From contig CM041781.1 in NCBI GenBank assembly GCA_023374045.1, positions 142,840,982 through 142,904,981 of the forward strand: DNA of 64,000 nucleotides, in the 5' to 3' direction. Made by a program: the position numbers and the translations under genes. Positions 13,472-25,301 of this stretch are shown here, one piece after another. The DNA comes from Limonium bicolor (taxonomy: Eukaryota > Streptophyta > Magnoliopsida > Caryophyllales > Plumbaginaceae). The number at the start of each line of letters is the position of its first letter. Position 1 is the first letter of the stretch. The notes below the pieces were generated by a model. That model was not told the DNA's origin. It was given only the letters and a program-made list of their open reading frames with translations, and did not search any database.

Positions 13472-13803
13472 ACTCCACATAACAACACTTTTCACGTTTC
13501 AACGTGCATATAACATAACATCGCAATGGGAACTGCAGTACAACAATAACACATAACATAACGGGAATGGTTCTCTTAGGAACTGACCCAAACATAGTTA
13601 ATTCACTTGTGAGCCTAGAGAATGATGTCACCCTCATGATAAATTCGTTATACAACACTCGTTACCGTCCTAATAGTCGGACGAGTAACTTAACTTAAAG
13701 ATGGATCGGATATAGACACCCGAACACACCACACAAACACATGTTCCCCCTAAACCGATCATAAGTCAGAATAGCTAAGCTTTGGAGTAAGCTAGTGGGA
13801 GAT
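13472..13803 (-). repeat. LTR-X, continuation after LTR-Z
   Basis: It joins 8594 without gap once the CACAT duplication is removed, and matches 30965-31295 and, inverted, the 5870-6185 part of LTR-B. The Athila element enters after GAGAT (13799-13803). Confidence 0.88.
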
Positions 13804-14056
13804 TGTTGATAAGTCAGGAATTTACCTATTTCTGCATGGTCTTTTGATGCCGGATTCGTTGCTATTTACTGCTAAATTCCTGTCTTTTAAGTGTTTTTAT
13901 GTATCTTGCTGCAATTGTCTACTTTTATGGCTTTTATGTGCTTTTTCAGGTATTTGATCTCAAAAGAAACATGGTCATATCATTGTTGGAGACCATAGTT
14001 TTTTAAACAAGCTAAATGGAGTCAGGAAAGTCATCTCTCGACCTAAATTCAAATAT

Positions 14057-14309
14057 GGTCCGGGACTTGTTGCATAACTTAAGTCACGGACCACAAATTG
14101 ACTCAACCCTCGACTTAAATTCAGGCATGGTCCGGGACTTAATACACAGCCTAATTCCCGGACCACAATGAGGCATATCTCTCGACCAGATTTCAAGCAG
14201 GGTCCGGGACCTTATACACAACTTAAGTCCCGGACCACAAAGTAGAGCAACTCTCGACCCATTTCAAGGCTACGGTCCGGGACTTCATACAAAACTTGAG
14301 TCCCGGACC
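14057..14309 (+). repeat. 72-bp-period hairpin array, four units, in Athila LTR1
   Basis: Each unit is a hairpin GGTCCGGGACTT...AAGTCCCGGACC of 36 bp followed by a roughly 36-bp spacer containing CTCGAC. Starts are 14057, 14129, 14201 and 14274. The same array is in LTR2 (four units) and LTR3 (three units), and a sister array lies after integrase at 21527-21781. It sits 280-530 bp upstream of the TATA box, in U3. Confidence 0.93.
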
Positions 14310-14590
14310 ATACTACTGAAATCGACAGTGTAGCGCGCGAACGTGAAGAAAAGAGAATTATTCTCTTCATAATTAAACTGTCGCCCATGCAGCACCGATC
14401 TCCTTTCCAGCTTTGTCTTCCACACTCGTTTTTATCCCTTCCACTGCTACTTTCAATCATCCTCCCACTAATCCAATTATCTCCCTAAATTCAGCTCATC
14501 ACCCACTTAAACACTCACCTTTCCACTCACAAAGTCCAGCATTACTGTCCACCACCAGCTGCTCCTGATACGTACTCATCAAATGAGCTC

Positions 14591-14598
14591 TATAAATA
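14591..14598 (+). promoter_or_regulatory. TATA box of Athila LTR1
   Basis: TATAAATA sits in the context GAGCTC-TATAAATA-GAACTC and is repeated exactly in LTR2 (25835-25842) and LTR3 (32010-32017). Transcription would be expected to start roughly 30 bp downstream, near 14625, which would place the hairpin array in U3. Confidence 0.75.
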
Positions 14599-15604
14599 GA
14601 ACTCAATCTCACTCATTTTAAACACACAATTCTGGAGAGCATCTCACACTCATCCATCCTTTCCATTTCATATATCACCTTCCATTCATATCATCCATTT
14701 CATTAAACACCATACACGTCCACATAAACCTGGAATACACAAGCAGCTTGAGACTTCACCATTTTCTGGAGAAAGAGCAGAAGAAAGCACTGGTCACACA
14801 CCGAGACTCCATTAAAGAGTCTTAAATCAGAGTTTCTTCTTCTCTTCCTCTTTAATGTTGCTTACATATTTTTACAGTATTTTCATTTCCATGGCTGAGT
14901 AGTTTTTATAAATTTCGGTTTGCTATGTAATCCAAATTCAAGGTTCCATTATCTTTGTGATTTACCATTTTAATAGATTAAAGTGTTGTTCCTTATTTAT
15001 TTTTATAAATCTCGTGATTTGGCCAATTACTTGATTTTACCAGTTATCTGCTTATAAGTGAGAACTGCGGTAGATAATAGACAACAGGAACAGCACCGGT
15101 TAATTTAGAGACGGTAATTCCTCTAGGATATTAACTGATCATTAAACTAGATTATTCTTAAAGCTGTTAGCAATTAGTAAATTTGTAACGAGAGTTAAGA
15201 TATATTAGCTGTTAATTAGATTCCACCGAGCGGGAGACCGAACGTGGAATATTTCAGATCTGGGATTTTAATCTAAATTTTGGTGAACACATCGAAAAAG
15301 GAACCGAAGAATTAGGAGGAGTAGTAAACCGGAAATTTTCCCCTCTCATTAATTCAGAAATATCGTTATTTTGCTCATTATTGCTCTTGCATTTATTACC
15401 CTTGTTCTTGTTTACATTTTGTTTCTCTACCTAGTAATTCAACAAACAAAACCCCCTTGTTACTTATGTTATTTTATTAGTTTGTTCTTAAATATTAATT
15501 AAACTAAAACGCTGCCTCCCTTGGATTCGATAACCTGGAGGTACACTTCTAGGAAAACTTGGTATAATCGACCGGTATACTTGCCGTTAGGTTTTTACCC
15601 AACA

Positions 15605-15814
15605 AGTTAATACGCCGTTGCCGGGGAGGCACGGTTGCTTAGTTTAATTTTTATTTATTAAATTTTGTTTTTTTTCTGTTCTTTTTAGTTTATCCTTGTG
15701 TTATTTTATTTTGTCCATTTTATTAGCTTTGTGCAAATTGTTTCTTATTACCGGTTATGGTAATAACCGTTTGAGTTACTGCTACACTACTGTCAGTTAT
15801 CTGATTTGTGTTTT
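15605..15814 (+). other. Athila untranslated leader
   Basis: About 210 bp between LTR1 and the gag start, T-rich after the primer site. It contains a small perfect hairpin CGGTTAT-GGTA-ATAACCG near 15753-15770, also present in the second copy near 26996-27013. It could be part of a packaging or dimerisation signal, but that is inference. Confidence 0.5.
15612..15627 (+). other. Primer binding site of the first Athila copy
   Basis: CGCCGTTGCCGGGGA lies 7 bp after LTR1. The second copy has the fuller GCGCCGTTGCCGGGGA (26854-26869), so this one has lost a G. This is the Athila-type site, reported as complementary to tRNA-Asp. Confidence 0.85.
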
Positions 15815-17656
15815 ATGGTTAAAACTCGTTCTGTAGGAAACCCTGAATTCGAAATTGAACTAGAAATAGAAAGAGTAACAAGAAGGATTCGAAAAAGATT
15901 AGAACTGGATCCTCCATTTGATCAGGAGGTGCCTCCAAAAGATTCACCAACAGAAGGAATTGTTGAAGAAGGGATTCTGAACAACCCCCTAGAAACTAAT
16001 ATGGAGAATACCAATCCGGAGAGGCACATGAGGGATTACACCCACCCAAGCATTGAAGGGCTTATCTCACCAATAGTAATTCCTGCGTAACCAGCAGGAG
16101 AGCATTGGCAGTTCAAGACACACTATGTTACTATGGTCATGAATGCACCTGAGTTCAGCGGAACAATCACCGAAGATCCCAATGTCCATCTCACCACTTT
16201 CCTGAGATTGGTAGGAGCTTGTTTTACATCAGCTTCACAAGAGGTTGCTAGATTGACTCTCTTCCCATTCTCCCTAAGAGACAGAGCTGCAGAATGGTTA
16301 AACTCATTGACGCCCAACAATATCACTACCTGGACGGAGTTAGCAAATGCATTTTTGGCAAAATATTTCCCTCCTTCTCGGATGCTGATTATGAGAGGAG
16401 AGATTACCAACTTTAAGCAGTTCACTGGTGAGACATTATCTGAGGCTTGGGAGCGTTTCAAAGGGATTGTGCGCAGAGTACCACACCATGGCCTGAGAGA
16501 GGAGGTAATTTTACAGTCCTTTTACAAAGATTTGGATCATTCAAGTCGTTTGTTGGTAGACACTTGTGCAGGAGGAAGCCTCATGGAGCTACCAATAGCT
16601 AGAATCAAGGAATTATTGGAGACCATTGCCAATGCATCCAATCAATGGGGAGGTGCGAGAACCAGAGAAGCTGCACCAAAGAAAGCTGCTGGAGTTTATG
16701 AAGTAGATTCGAATACTTTTCTGGCTGCCAAGATGGAAGCGATGTCTAAACAATTTGAGAAGATGTGTGCAATGATGAACCCTCAGTCAAGTGTCGCTGT
16801 TGTGACCGATTCTTTCCCACAGTGTGAGTATTGTGGTAGAAGTTCCAACATGTGGCAGTGTACTTCTCAGCAAAATGAAGAGGTAAACTATCTGGGAAAC
16901 AGGCAAGGGAATATCTACAACAACCAAAACAATCAAGGATATCAGCAGCAGATGTTCCAGGGAAATAACTACAGTCAGAGGCCTCCACAGCAGAACACTC
17001 AGCATTTTCAGAGACCTCATCAAAATCAGCAAATGCAGAAACAGCAGGCACAGAAACAGCCATCTGGTGTGAGTTCAGGTTTGGAAGATATGATGCGAGA
17101 GTTTATCCTGTCGACCAATAGGAAACTCGAACAGCAAGAGAACACCAACCATGAGAACAATACATTCATCTTGGAGCAGAAAGCCTTCAACAAACATCTT
17201 GAGACTCAGATTGCCCAACTAAGTGAAAAACTTTCTGATAGACCTGCAGGGGCTCTACCTAGCCAGCCAGAGAAGAATCCTCGTGAATACGCTAAAGCAG
17301 TGACTTTGATGAGTGGTAAGCAGCTTGATCCTTCGATCCCTGAAGCTGAGAACACTTCCGCTGAAAAAGACAAAGTTGTTAGTCAAGAGGTAGAGATCAT
17401 TGAAGGACCAGTGTCAGAAAATACTCCAGTTGATAACAGTGCACAAAAAGATAGTGAGCTAACTGGTGAAGCTGCGCAGTCTTCTAGGCCATCACGACGG
17501 GCGGTTCCTGAGCTCCCAGTGCCATTCCCAAATCGATTGAAAAAGAGAGACCTCGACGAGCAATTTGGCAAGGTCCTCAGCAATTTTAAGAAACTAACAA
17601 TTAATATTCCCTTTTCAGATGCTTTGACGCAGATGCTATCTATGCGAAGTTCTTGA
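15815..17656 (+). pseudogene. gag: Athila gag, first copy (one stop, then frameshift)
   Basis: This encodes the capsid-type Gag that packages element RNA. The ATG at 15815 opens MVKTRSVGNPEFE. An in-frame TAA at 16088-16090 interrupts the frame, which then runs open to 17656. The central domain matches the plant retrotransposon Gag family (PF03732): RAAEWLNSL about 60 codons into the 16133 part, then WERFKGIVRRVPHHGL. A CEYCGRSSNMWQC segment near 16827-16865 resembles a zinc knuckle lacking its histidine. A Gln/Asn-rich stretch follows (16900-17070). A 1-nt deletion near 17636, relative to the second copy, throws it out of frame before protease. The ATG at 16133 is an internal methionine, not the likely start. 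Confidence 0.9.
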
Positions 17657-18360
17657 AAGACATACTATCAAATAGAAGGTCATTAGTTGAGAAGGAACGG
17701 TACAATTGAGAGAAAAGTTTCCGCAGTGCTTAGACAAGAACCTTCCACCAAAGCTCGATGATCCCGGCTTACCAATCATCCATGCTCACAAGTAATGTCG
17801 ATTGTGGTAAGGGTCTCTGTGACTTGGGAGCTAGCATTAATTTGATGCCTTTATCCATGTATCTTAAGCTTGATTAGGAGAGTGTAACCCTACTCGCATT
17901 ACCTTACAATTAGCAGATAGATCCATATCTTTCCAAAGGGTGTGGTTAGAGATTTGGTTGTTTCTGTTGGCACTTTTGTTTTTTCCCCGCTGATTTTGTA
18001 ATTCTAGATATGGAGGAAGACAAGGAAGTACCCTTAATTCTTGGCCGCCCTTTCATGCAAACAGCTAGGACCCTCATTGATGTTGAGGGTGGTAAGATAA
18101 TATTGAGAATGCATGATGAACAGCTTGTTTTTGACATGTCAAAGGTTACAAAACACCCATCTGATGTACATGCTTGTTTTAGTTTGGAATCTATTGACTC
18201 TCTAATGCAGGATTATGTATTTAGCCCTGCTGACATTGATGAGTTAGAGAAATGCTTAGTGGAATCCATAGATGGAATTCATGATGATCCGGAGTCTCTG
18301 CTGTGGCATTCCAATTGTCAGCAGGAGGACGATATCGAAAAGGCCCCATATAGAACGTGA
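17657..18360 (+). pseudogene. Athila aspartic protease, first copy (multiple frameshifts)
   Basis: Protease releases Gag and Pol parts from the polyprotein. The DNA for the active-site segment CDLGASINLMPLSMYLKL is at about 17818-17872, and LILGRPFM lies at about 18036-18060, a normal spacing for retropepsins. Between 17690 and 18000 at least six single-base gains or losses against the second copy break the frame. The frame reopens at 18010 and runs to a stop at 18358. The second copy (28779-29606) shows the undamaged frame. Confidence 0.85.
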
Positions 18361-19480
18361 AAAGCTAGGAAAGGGACCCTCAGGAGTTGATTCCCTCTAT
18401 CAAAGAACCACCATCCTTGGAGCTGAAACCTCTCCCCAGCCATTTAAAATATGTTTTCTTAATTGAACCCTCTAGTTTGCCTGTCATTATCTCTGCATAA
18501 CTAACTGATAAACAGGAGGAACAACTAATGCAGGTGCTTAGGAAGAACAAGAAGGCGATAGGTTGGTCAATCGCTGATATCCAGGGGATAGCTCCTCACT
18601 TTTGTACACACCGCATCTTTCTTGAAGAAAACTATAAACCACTAGTTCAACCCCAGAGAATATTGAACCCAAACATGAAGGAGGTGGTAAAGAAGGAAGT
18701 CATTAAGCTTCTCGATGCAGGTATTATTTATGCAATTTCTGATAGTTAATGGGTGAGCCCTACACAAGTAGTGCCCAAGAAAGGGGGATTTACTGTAATT
18801 CCCAATAATAAAGGTGAGTTAGTTCCTCAAAGAACTCTTACAGGGCATAGAGTGTGCATTGACTATCGAAAGTTGAATGCTGCAACCAGAAAAGATCATT
18901 TCCCTCTTTCTTTCATTGACCAAATGTTGGAGAGACTTGCAGGACATAAATATTACTGTTTCTTGGATGGTTACTCTGGGTATTTTCAGATACCTATTGC
19001 TGAAGAGGACCAAGAGAAAACAACTTTCACATGCCCATATGGCACTTATGCCTACCGACGCATGCCCTTCGGTTTATGTAACGCTCCAGCTACCTTCCAG
19101 CGTTGCATGACAGCCATATTTTCTGACTACATTGAAAAATGCATCGAGGTATTCATGGATGATTTTTCAGTTTTTGGACTAACTTTTGACTCTTGTTTGG
19201 AAAATTTGGATCATATCTTAGCCAGGTGCAGAGAAACCAATCTAGTCCTTAACTGGGAAAAATGCCATTCATGGTGCAAGAGGGCATTGTGCTGGGACAC
19301 AAGATCTCTAGCAAAGGTATTGAGGTGGACAGGGCTAAGGTTGAAGTGATCGATAAGTTACCACCACCAGCTACAGTAAAAGATGTGAGGAGTTTCCTAG
19401 GTCATGCGGGCTTCTACAGACGGTTCATTAAAGATTTTCAAAGATATCCAAGCCGTTGTGTGACTTGCTGGCCAAGGATG
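18361..19480 (+). pseudogene. Athila reverse transcriptase, first copy (stops and frameshifts)
   Basis: Reverse transcriptase copies element RNA into DNA. Diagnostic parts are VCIDYRKLN (about 18853-18879), FLDGYSGYFQI (about 18961-18993), YRRMPFGLCNAPATFQRC (about 19053-19107) and the catalytic VFMDDFSVFG (about 19149-19178), the MDDF form seen in Athila and TAT. The thumb and connection segment LGHKISSKGIEVD follows in another frame from 19292. Lesions include a TAA near 18498, a TAA at 18747-18749 and a 1-nt deletion near 19269. None of these stops is in the second copy. Confidence 0.9.
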
Positions 19481-19850
19481 TGAAATTCGACTTCACTAAA
19501 GATGTCTTGAGGCATTTACCATCATCAAGGAAAAGCTAATATCTGCACCGTTGTTGTTGCACCTGATTGGTCTCTACCATTCGAGATCATGTGTGACGCT
19601 AGCGATTTTGCCATGGGAGCAGTTTGGGGCAAAGACATGACAAAATGCTGAAGGTAGTCTACTATGCAAGCAAGACACTTAATGATGCACAAAAAAATTA
19701 TGCAACAACAGAAAAGGAGCTGTTAGCCATCGTCTTTGCATGCGACAAATTCAGATCATACATCATTGGGAGTAAAGTCATAGTCCATACAGATCATTCC
19801 GCCCTACGACATCTATTCAAAAGGTAGAAGCAAAACCGAGGCTGATTCGA
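19481..19850 (+). pseudogene. Athila RNase H, first copy
   Basis: RNase H degrades the RNA strand after reverse transcription. A CDASDFAMGAV segment (about 19594-19625) holds the first catalytic Asp. TTEKELLAIVFACDKFRSY (about 19708-19764) holds the Glu, and VHTDHSAL (about 19783-19806) holds a later Asp. Several 1-nt deletions lie between 19432 and 19640, and the frame stops at 19825-19827. The second copy lacks this region, so the lesions cannot be compared internally. Confidence 0.85.
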
Positions 19851-21298
19851 TGGATCCTACTCCTTCAGGAGTTTGATATAGAGATAAAAGACAAACCCGG
19901 AGTACAGAATGGAGTGGCTGATCACTTATCTCGTTAAATATGCTGATGATGATGGTATACCAATTAACGAGTTCTTCCCAGATGAGCATTTGTTCAAAGT
20001 TGGTTCCACGGGAGATCCTTGGTATGCAGATATTGCAAACTATCTTGCAAAACAGATAGTACCCCCAGCATTAACATATCAGCAGAGGAAGAAGTTCTTC
20101 TCCACTGTTAAGCTCTACCGTTGGGACGATCCATTTCTTTTCAAGGTTTGTGCGGATGAGATGATTCGTAGATGTGTTCCTGATATTGAAATAAGAGATA
20201 TCCTTGTTCATTGTCACTCAAGAGAAGCAGGAGGTCATTTTGGTCATGCTAGGACAGCCGCAAAAGTTTTGGAAGCAGGTTTCTTTTGGAAGACCTTGAA
20301 CAAAGATTGCTATCACTACATGTGACCAGTGCCAAAGGCAGGGGAACTTATCTAGACGCCATGAGATGCCCTTGAATTCTATATTGGAAGTTGTACCATT
20401 CGACCTTTGGGGCATTGATTTCATGGGGCCGTTTCCATCATCTCAAGGTAACCTCTACATCTTGGTAGGAGTAGACTACGTTACAAAATGGGCTGAAGCA
20501 ATAGCAGCCCCAACTAATGATGCAAAAGTAGTGCTGAAATTTTTGAAGTGGAATATATTCACTCGTTTTGGTGTTCCGCCAGCAATCATTAGTGATGGAG
20601 GTACCCATTTCTGCAACAAACAATTTGAAGCTCTCCTACAGAAGTATGGCGTACGGCACAAGGTTTCCCTACCATATCATCCACAGACAAACGGGCAAGC
20701 CGAGATTACAAATATAGAAATCAAGTGGATACTTCAGAAATCTGTCACATCTTCTAGACGCGATTAGTCACTCAAGCTAGACAACGCTTTGTGGGCATAT
20801 CGCACTGCCTTCAAAACACCCTTAGGTATGTCTCCATACAAATTGGTATATGGCAAGGCATGTCACTTGCCTGTAGAATTGGAGCATAAGTCTTTTTGGG
20901 CCATCAAAGCATTAAATTTTGACTTACAAAAGGCTGGTGAGAAGCGCAAGATGCAGTTATGCAATTCGGAGGAATTTAGAGAGGAAGCCTATGAAAATGC
21001 CAAGATCTATAAGGAAAAGACAAAGAGGTGGCATGACAAGCTTTTGGTCAAGCGTGAGTTTCACGTTGGAGATAAGGTGCTTCTATTCAACTCCCGCCTG
21101 AAATTATTCCCGGGAAAGTTGAAATCTCGCTGGTCTGGACCGTTCACAGTAACGAGTGTCTCGCCCTATGGAGCCATAGGTTTAATCAATACAGAAGGGG
21201 AGACATTCAAAGTCAACGGGTCTCAGTTGAAACACTATCTAAGTGGTGACATCGCCAAAGTCCATTTGGTGATCACGGTGCATAATCCTCCATATTGA
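19851..21298 (+). pseudogene. Athila integrase, first copy (frameshift and nonsense)
   Basis: Integrase inserts the DNA copy. The HHCC zinc domain is split: HCHSREAGGHFGH lies near 20211-20249 and its two cysteines (CDQC) near 20322-20333, in another frame because of a 1-nt shift. The DDE core follows: Asp in LWGIDFMGP (about 20407-20433), Asp in IISDGGTHF (about 20587-20613) and Glu in NGQAE (about 20689-20703). A TAG at 20765-20767 interrupts it. The C-terminal domain (20789-21298) contains [20 protein letters not shown] and [10 protein letters not shown]. It ends without a chromodomain, as expected for Athila and unlike chromoviruses. Confidence 0.9.
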
Positions 21299-21526
21299 TC
21301 TTACAATTACACGGTCTAGCCAAAGACCAAAAAGACGGGCAGCTCATTGGAGGCAACCCAATCTCCTTTCTTTTCTCTTCTTGATTTTCATTTTAATTCA
21401 CGTTTTTACTTGTTCTAATTCCTTTGTTAGCCATTTTTCTTTGGTATGATTTGTTAAAATGTAGGTTTGGTGAAGGAAGATAAACAGAGTGCTAGGAAGC
21501 AAACTCACGGCTAGATTCAAGGGGGT
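21299..21526 (+). other. Non-coding spacer after integrase
   Basis: About 230 bp of pyrimidine-rich DNA lie between the integrase stop and the hairpin array. Plant Athila elements often carry their third ORF after such a spacer. I see no splice or promoter signal strong enough to call. Confidence 0.5.
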
Positions 21527-21781
21527 GGTCCGGGACCTGTTACACATCTTAAGTCCCGGACCAAGAGAGCAGGCAAGTCTCGAACAGAAAAACAGGGGTG
21601 GTCCGGGACCTGTTACACATCTTAAGTCCCGGACCAAGAGAGTAGGCAAGTCTCGAACAGAAAAACAGGGGTGGTCCGGGACCTTTTACAAAACCTAAGT
21701 CCCGGACCAAGGAAGACTGAAACTCTCGGCATGTTTTAACATAGCGGTCCGGGACTTGATACAAAACCTAAGTCCCGGACC
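21527..21781 (+). repeat. 73-bp-period hairpin array, four units, after integrase
   Basis: Units start at 21527, 21600, 21673 and 21746, each a 36-bp hairpin GGTCCGGGAC...GTCCCGGACC. The spacer is AAGAGAG(C/T)AGGCAAGTCTCGAACAG-type and the first units are nearly identical. It is the same motif and spacing as the LTR array but with a different loop and spacer, so two related arrays exist in one element. Open frames across it on both strands are repeat artefacts. Confidence 0.93.
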
Positions 21782-22351
21782 AACTCACCTTAAGAAAAAA
21801 AAATACAAACGCAACCTGCCGTCTTCTATCTTCGCTCCCTCATTTCTCACTGAAATCCCTAGCAACACCGACATACTCCCACCTTCAACCTCCCACCTGT
21901 CGCACCACAGCACCGACAACACCCGCACCACCACCGCACTCTCCCCCTCTGTTACACTCACCAGCGTCGCCTGCTCCGCTTCAACACCACATCGAACCCA
22001 CAATTCGTCCACCCTCCGCCATCTCCGCCCAGTCGCCCTCGAATCCGCAAGCACCACCCAACACCACCCACCGTTATCCGCCTGCGCGTCACTCTCCCTC
22101 TCTCTGTCGTCTCACCCAGAACCACCCTAACTCCCTCTCTTGCTCTCGCATTCGTCCGCCAACACCACTACTCGCCTACCCCCAACCCACGCAACACACC
22201 ACCCAATCCCAACAATTCGACCCCCAACTTACCCTTTGTCCCGTCGCCTGCATTGAAACCAAACGCACACACAACATTACCCCAACACCAAATTCAGACC
22301 ATTTGCCCAAAACCAAACGCACCCTTCACCAGTCACTAATCCAAGATTCAC
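21782..22351 (+). other. C-rich region upstream of the third ORF
   Basis: About 570 bp rich in CCACC/CACAC with few G residues. It looks like a leader for the ORF that begins at 22352. Open frames here (for example 21756-22130 plus and 21785-22057 minus) follow base composition and lack recognisable domains. Confidence 0.45.
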
Positions 22352-23625
22352 ATGGCACCCAAAAGAGCTCTACGCAACACCGCAGGCGCATCTTCATCCG
22401 CCGCCGCTCCTCCATCACCCGACGCAGCTCCACTCCGGGTTCGGGAGACGGTTGAATCAGATTTCATCAATGAAGCCGCTGCAAATTGGTATCGGGCACG
22501 CGAAAGAAAAATCCTAGCCGAAAGGTCAGTGTGTCCGACCTTAATTACTGAGTTTGATCTAGAGTCAATTTTTAGTGCACGTCGATGGTCATGTCTGCTG
22601 AATCGAGGTGGGAGATTCTATCCGAGATTGATAAAATTGTTTTATGCTAATGCGATGGTAAATGATGATGGGGATACTATCAATTCTGTGGTTATATGGG
22701 TGAATATTTCTGTGACTCCTGCTAGCATTAGGCGTTGTTTGGGATTACCCATAGCTGTTCGGGTTCCCACTGCGGAAATAGGGTGAATATGCCATTATTG
22801 ACCAGACAGGCTAAGGAGTACTACATAAACTTAATTTTCAATGACCCGGATGTTCAAAACCGGCAGCGTAGGAATAACCGGGATAAGCAGGTTGTCACGG
22901 GGGATAAGCTACCGACCCCTAGAGAGCGTCTGATTTTAGGGGTACTGATGTATAATGTTCGCCCCCGGGAGTGTGCTGATCTAAATATGTATGATTACTG
23001 GCTTATGCGCTACATCCTGGACGACGCCTATGCCGCCGCAGGGGTTCCTCCCGGTATGCATCACATTATCTTTAACTCCATGCTCCGGGTAGTTCAGACC
23101 GATCACTCCGCTTCTCTCCCATTCCCACACCTCCTACACTCGTTACTTGTTGAAAAGGGGGTGGATGTATCTGATGAGGAGCCTCAGTATCCTCAGTCCA
23201 CTCTCGATATGACGATGATGAGATTCTTTCAGTGGGAGAAGATCGACGGGCAGTGGGTGAAGCGCCGACGCGCTGCACGCGCACCCCGAGTTGCTGAGGC
23301 TGCTGATGAGGCTGAGGCCGCTGCTGATCAGGCTGCTGCTGCTGGTGGTGAGATCCCAGACTTCCCGATGCCTGCTGGTCCGGCCCCGGGCTATGATGAG
23401 TTACTCCATGAGTTTAGAGCCTGGAGGGGGACTGCTACAGCCTACTTTGACGGTTTTACGAGTCGTCTGGATGGGTATGGTGACCGACTTTCAGCTTTAG
23501 AGACCCGTCAGACTGACTATGAGGCAAGACGGGATGCTCAGTTTGCTGAGTACGCTGCTCGTCAGGAGACCCGTCAGACTGACTATGAGGCTCGTCAGGA
23601 GGCCCGATTCCATGATTATGATTAG
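22352..23625 (+). pseudogene. Third ORF of the Athila element, in the env-like position (one frameshift)
   Basis: Two overlapping open frames (22352-22786 and 22735-23625) read as one protein of about 420 residues with a single frameshift near 22785. The ATG at 22352 opens with a basic, Ala/Ser/Pro-rich stretch. The middle contains FSARRWSCLLN, IKLFYANA, VWVNISVTPASIRRCLGLP and RERLILGVLMYN. This resembles the 'putative plant transposon protein' family (PF20167) often found in Athila elements. The C-terminus is Ala/Glu-rich and ends in a repeated RQTDYEAR motif, likely coiled coil. I see no signal peptide or membrane segment, so an envelope role is not supported. Its function is unknown. Confidence 0.75.
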
Positions 23626-25032
23626 CGCTTTACACAGTTGGAGTCTTGGCACATGCCCCGGCGGTAGTACATGTGTTGGTTTATGTTCCCTCCTTCATCA
23701 GTCTACCTATCTTTTATTGCAATTATGGATTTTCAGCTGACTTTTGACACTTGTGATACTTTGATGTCTTTTAGATTAGTAGGTTGCTACTTCTGGTACC
23801 TCTCTTTTTCGCTTTGGATTGTTTTTTGTTAATTCGGTAATTCTGCTACTTCCAATTACTTTGTTGTGATTCTCCTATTTTGTTGCTATGAGATGTCTGT
23901 TGCTTCTAGATATTCAAATAGGACTGCCATCTTGTGTGTGCGATATCGAGAGAATACAAAGGAGACTCTGCCGAAATTATTCCAACCCTCCTTCAGTCTC
24001 CCGTTCCTTTTTATGAGTGTGGAGACGTCATCGTCACCGATTTTTCAGGGGAGTTCTATTCTTTCTTTTACACTATAATCACATTCCGGTAGCAATGAGG
24101 GCATTGCTATTTTCTAAGTGTGGGGAAGTAGTAAGGGGGTTGCACGTCTATTTGTTTATTTTATATGACTCCTGACAAGACTTATTCTCCCTTCACTAAC
24201 CTTTGATGACCCTCCACAAATTTTTTTTAATTCGACATACTTGGTTTTCACTTGTGGTCAGATGCATCAGTCGGGAATACCGTACGAGTAGCAAAAATTT
24301 TTGAGATTTAATCTGAAATTTCGGTCATAAGAACTTTGGTTATACTGCTTGGATTGTCAGTTTTGGTTAAAATTTTCATCTATTTCCTTCAATAAAAGGT
24401 GAGACCATTTTGTGACTATTTTGTTTGAACTAACTTGGGGCTTTGGGAAAGTTTTGGAATGAATGGAAGGAAAGGACAAAGGCAAGGTACTCCTCTAATC
24501 TACTCTGAACCGGAACAGGCCTCTCCCATTCGGTAATTAAGCCCATGGAGTGCCTCATCACTCATCTACCTAAGATCATCTGGTCCGGGATAGAAGGCCC
24601 AACACCGCTACAAGGATGGGGAGAAAAAGACTGAGGGGATGAAATGAATAATGCTTACTCAGAAAAATTGGAAGGAAAGTTCTTTCATGCTAAACAGTTT
24701 ATTGCAAATTCTTCCTTGATTATGAGTATGTGGCAATGAAAGGTAATGTGGAATACGACATTACTTCTTGCCCCTTGTCGTCAAATGAATTGTGGAAAGC
24801 AAACGGAAAGTAAATCCCTAAGTACAGTTTGGATTAAATAGTTATGATGATAGTCTCATGCATTTGACAAACACTCTAGCTTCACTGTTTAAGAAAACTT
24901 GCAGTACTAGTCGTTGTCTCTTATGACTGTTTTTCAGCATTAGATTTCCTTGTACATTTCTCCTGACCTGATAATCTCCGCTTTTGAAATTCTGGTACAT
25001 TTTGACTGCAGTAATTGCTTGAGGACAAGCAA
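23626..25032 (+). other. Athila 3' untranslated region
   Basis: This is 1.4 kb without a credible gene. GAGGGCATTGCTATTTTC followed by TAAGTGTGGGGAAG at 24096-24131 looks like a second polypurine tract and is a typical Athila feature. The remainder is mixed AT-rich DNA; the 70-codon frame at 23866 has no recognisable domain. Confidence 0.6.
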
Positions 25033-25048
25033 AGGTTAAGTGTGGGGA
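25033..25048 (+). other. Polypurine tract before LTR2
   Basis: AGGTTAAGTGTGGGGA directly abuts the TGTTGATAAG start of LTR2. It primes plus-strand DNA synthesis in this class of element and fixes the LTR boundary. Confidence 0.88.
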
Positions 25049-25301
25049 TGTTGATAAGTCAGGAATTTACCTATTTCTGCATGGTCTTTTGATACCGGAT
25101 TCGTTGCTATTTACTGCTAAATTCCTGTCTTTTAAGTGTTTTTATGTCTCTTGCAGCAATTGTTTTCTTTTATGGCTTTTATGTGCTTTTTCAGGTATTT
25201 GATCTCAAAAGAAACATGTTCATACCATTGTTGGAGACCATAGTTTTTCAAACAAGCTAAATGGAGTCAGGAAAGTCATCTCTCGACCTAAATTCAGATA
25301 T

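Larger units (their letters stand above)
13804..15604 (+). repeat. Athila LTR1
   Basis: 1801 bp, TGTTGATAAG at the start and ACCCAACA at the end. It contains four 36-bp hairpins (14057-14309), a canonical TATA box (14591-14598), and a 3' part with GCTGCCTCCCTTGGATTCG. The AT-rich stretch 14640-15500 holds nothing else recognisable. Confidence 0.93.

Noticed and set aside
14057..14309. CRISPR-like array (repeat-spacer spacing)
   Set aside because: Spacers are themselves repeated, units are in an LTR of a plant element, and there are no cas genes.
16746..17063. Minus-strand frames inside gag (also 28029-28293)
   Set aside because: Shadow frames of gag; they recur in both copies only because gag does.
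22352..23625. Retroviral envelope gene
   Set aside because: No signal peptide, membrane span or cleavage site is visible; position alone is not enough.
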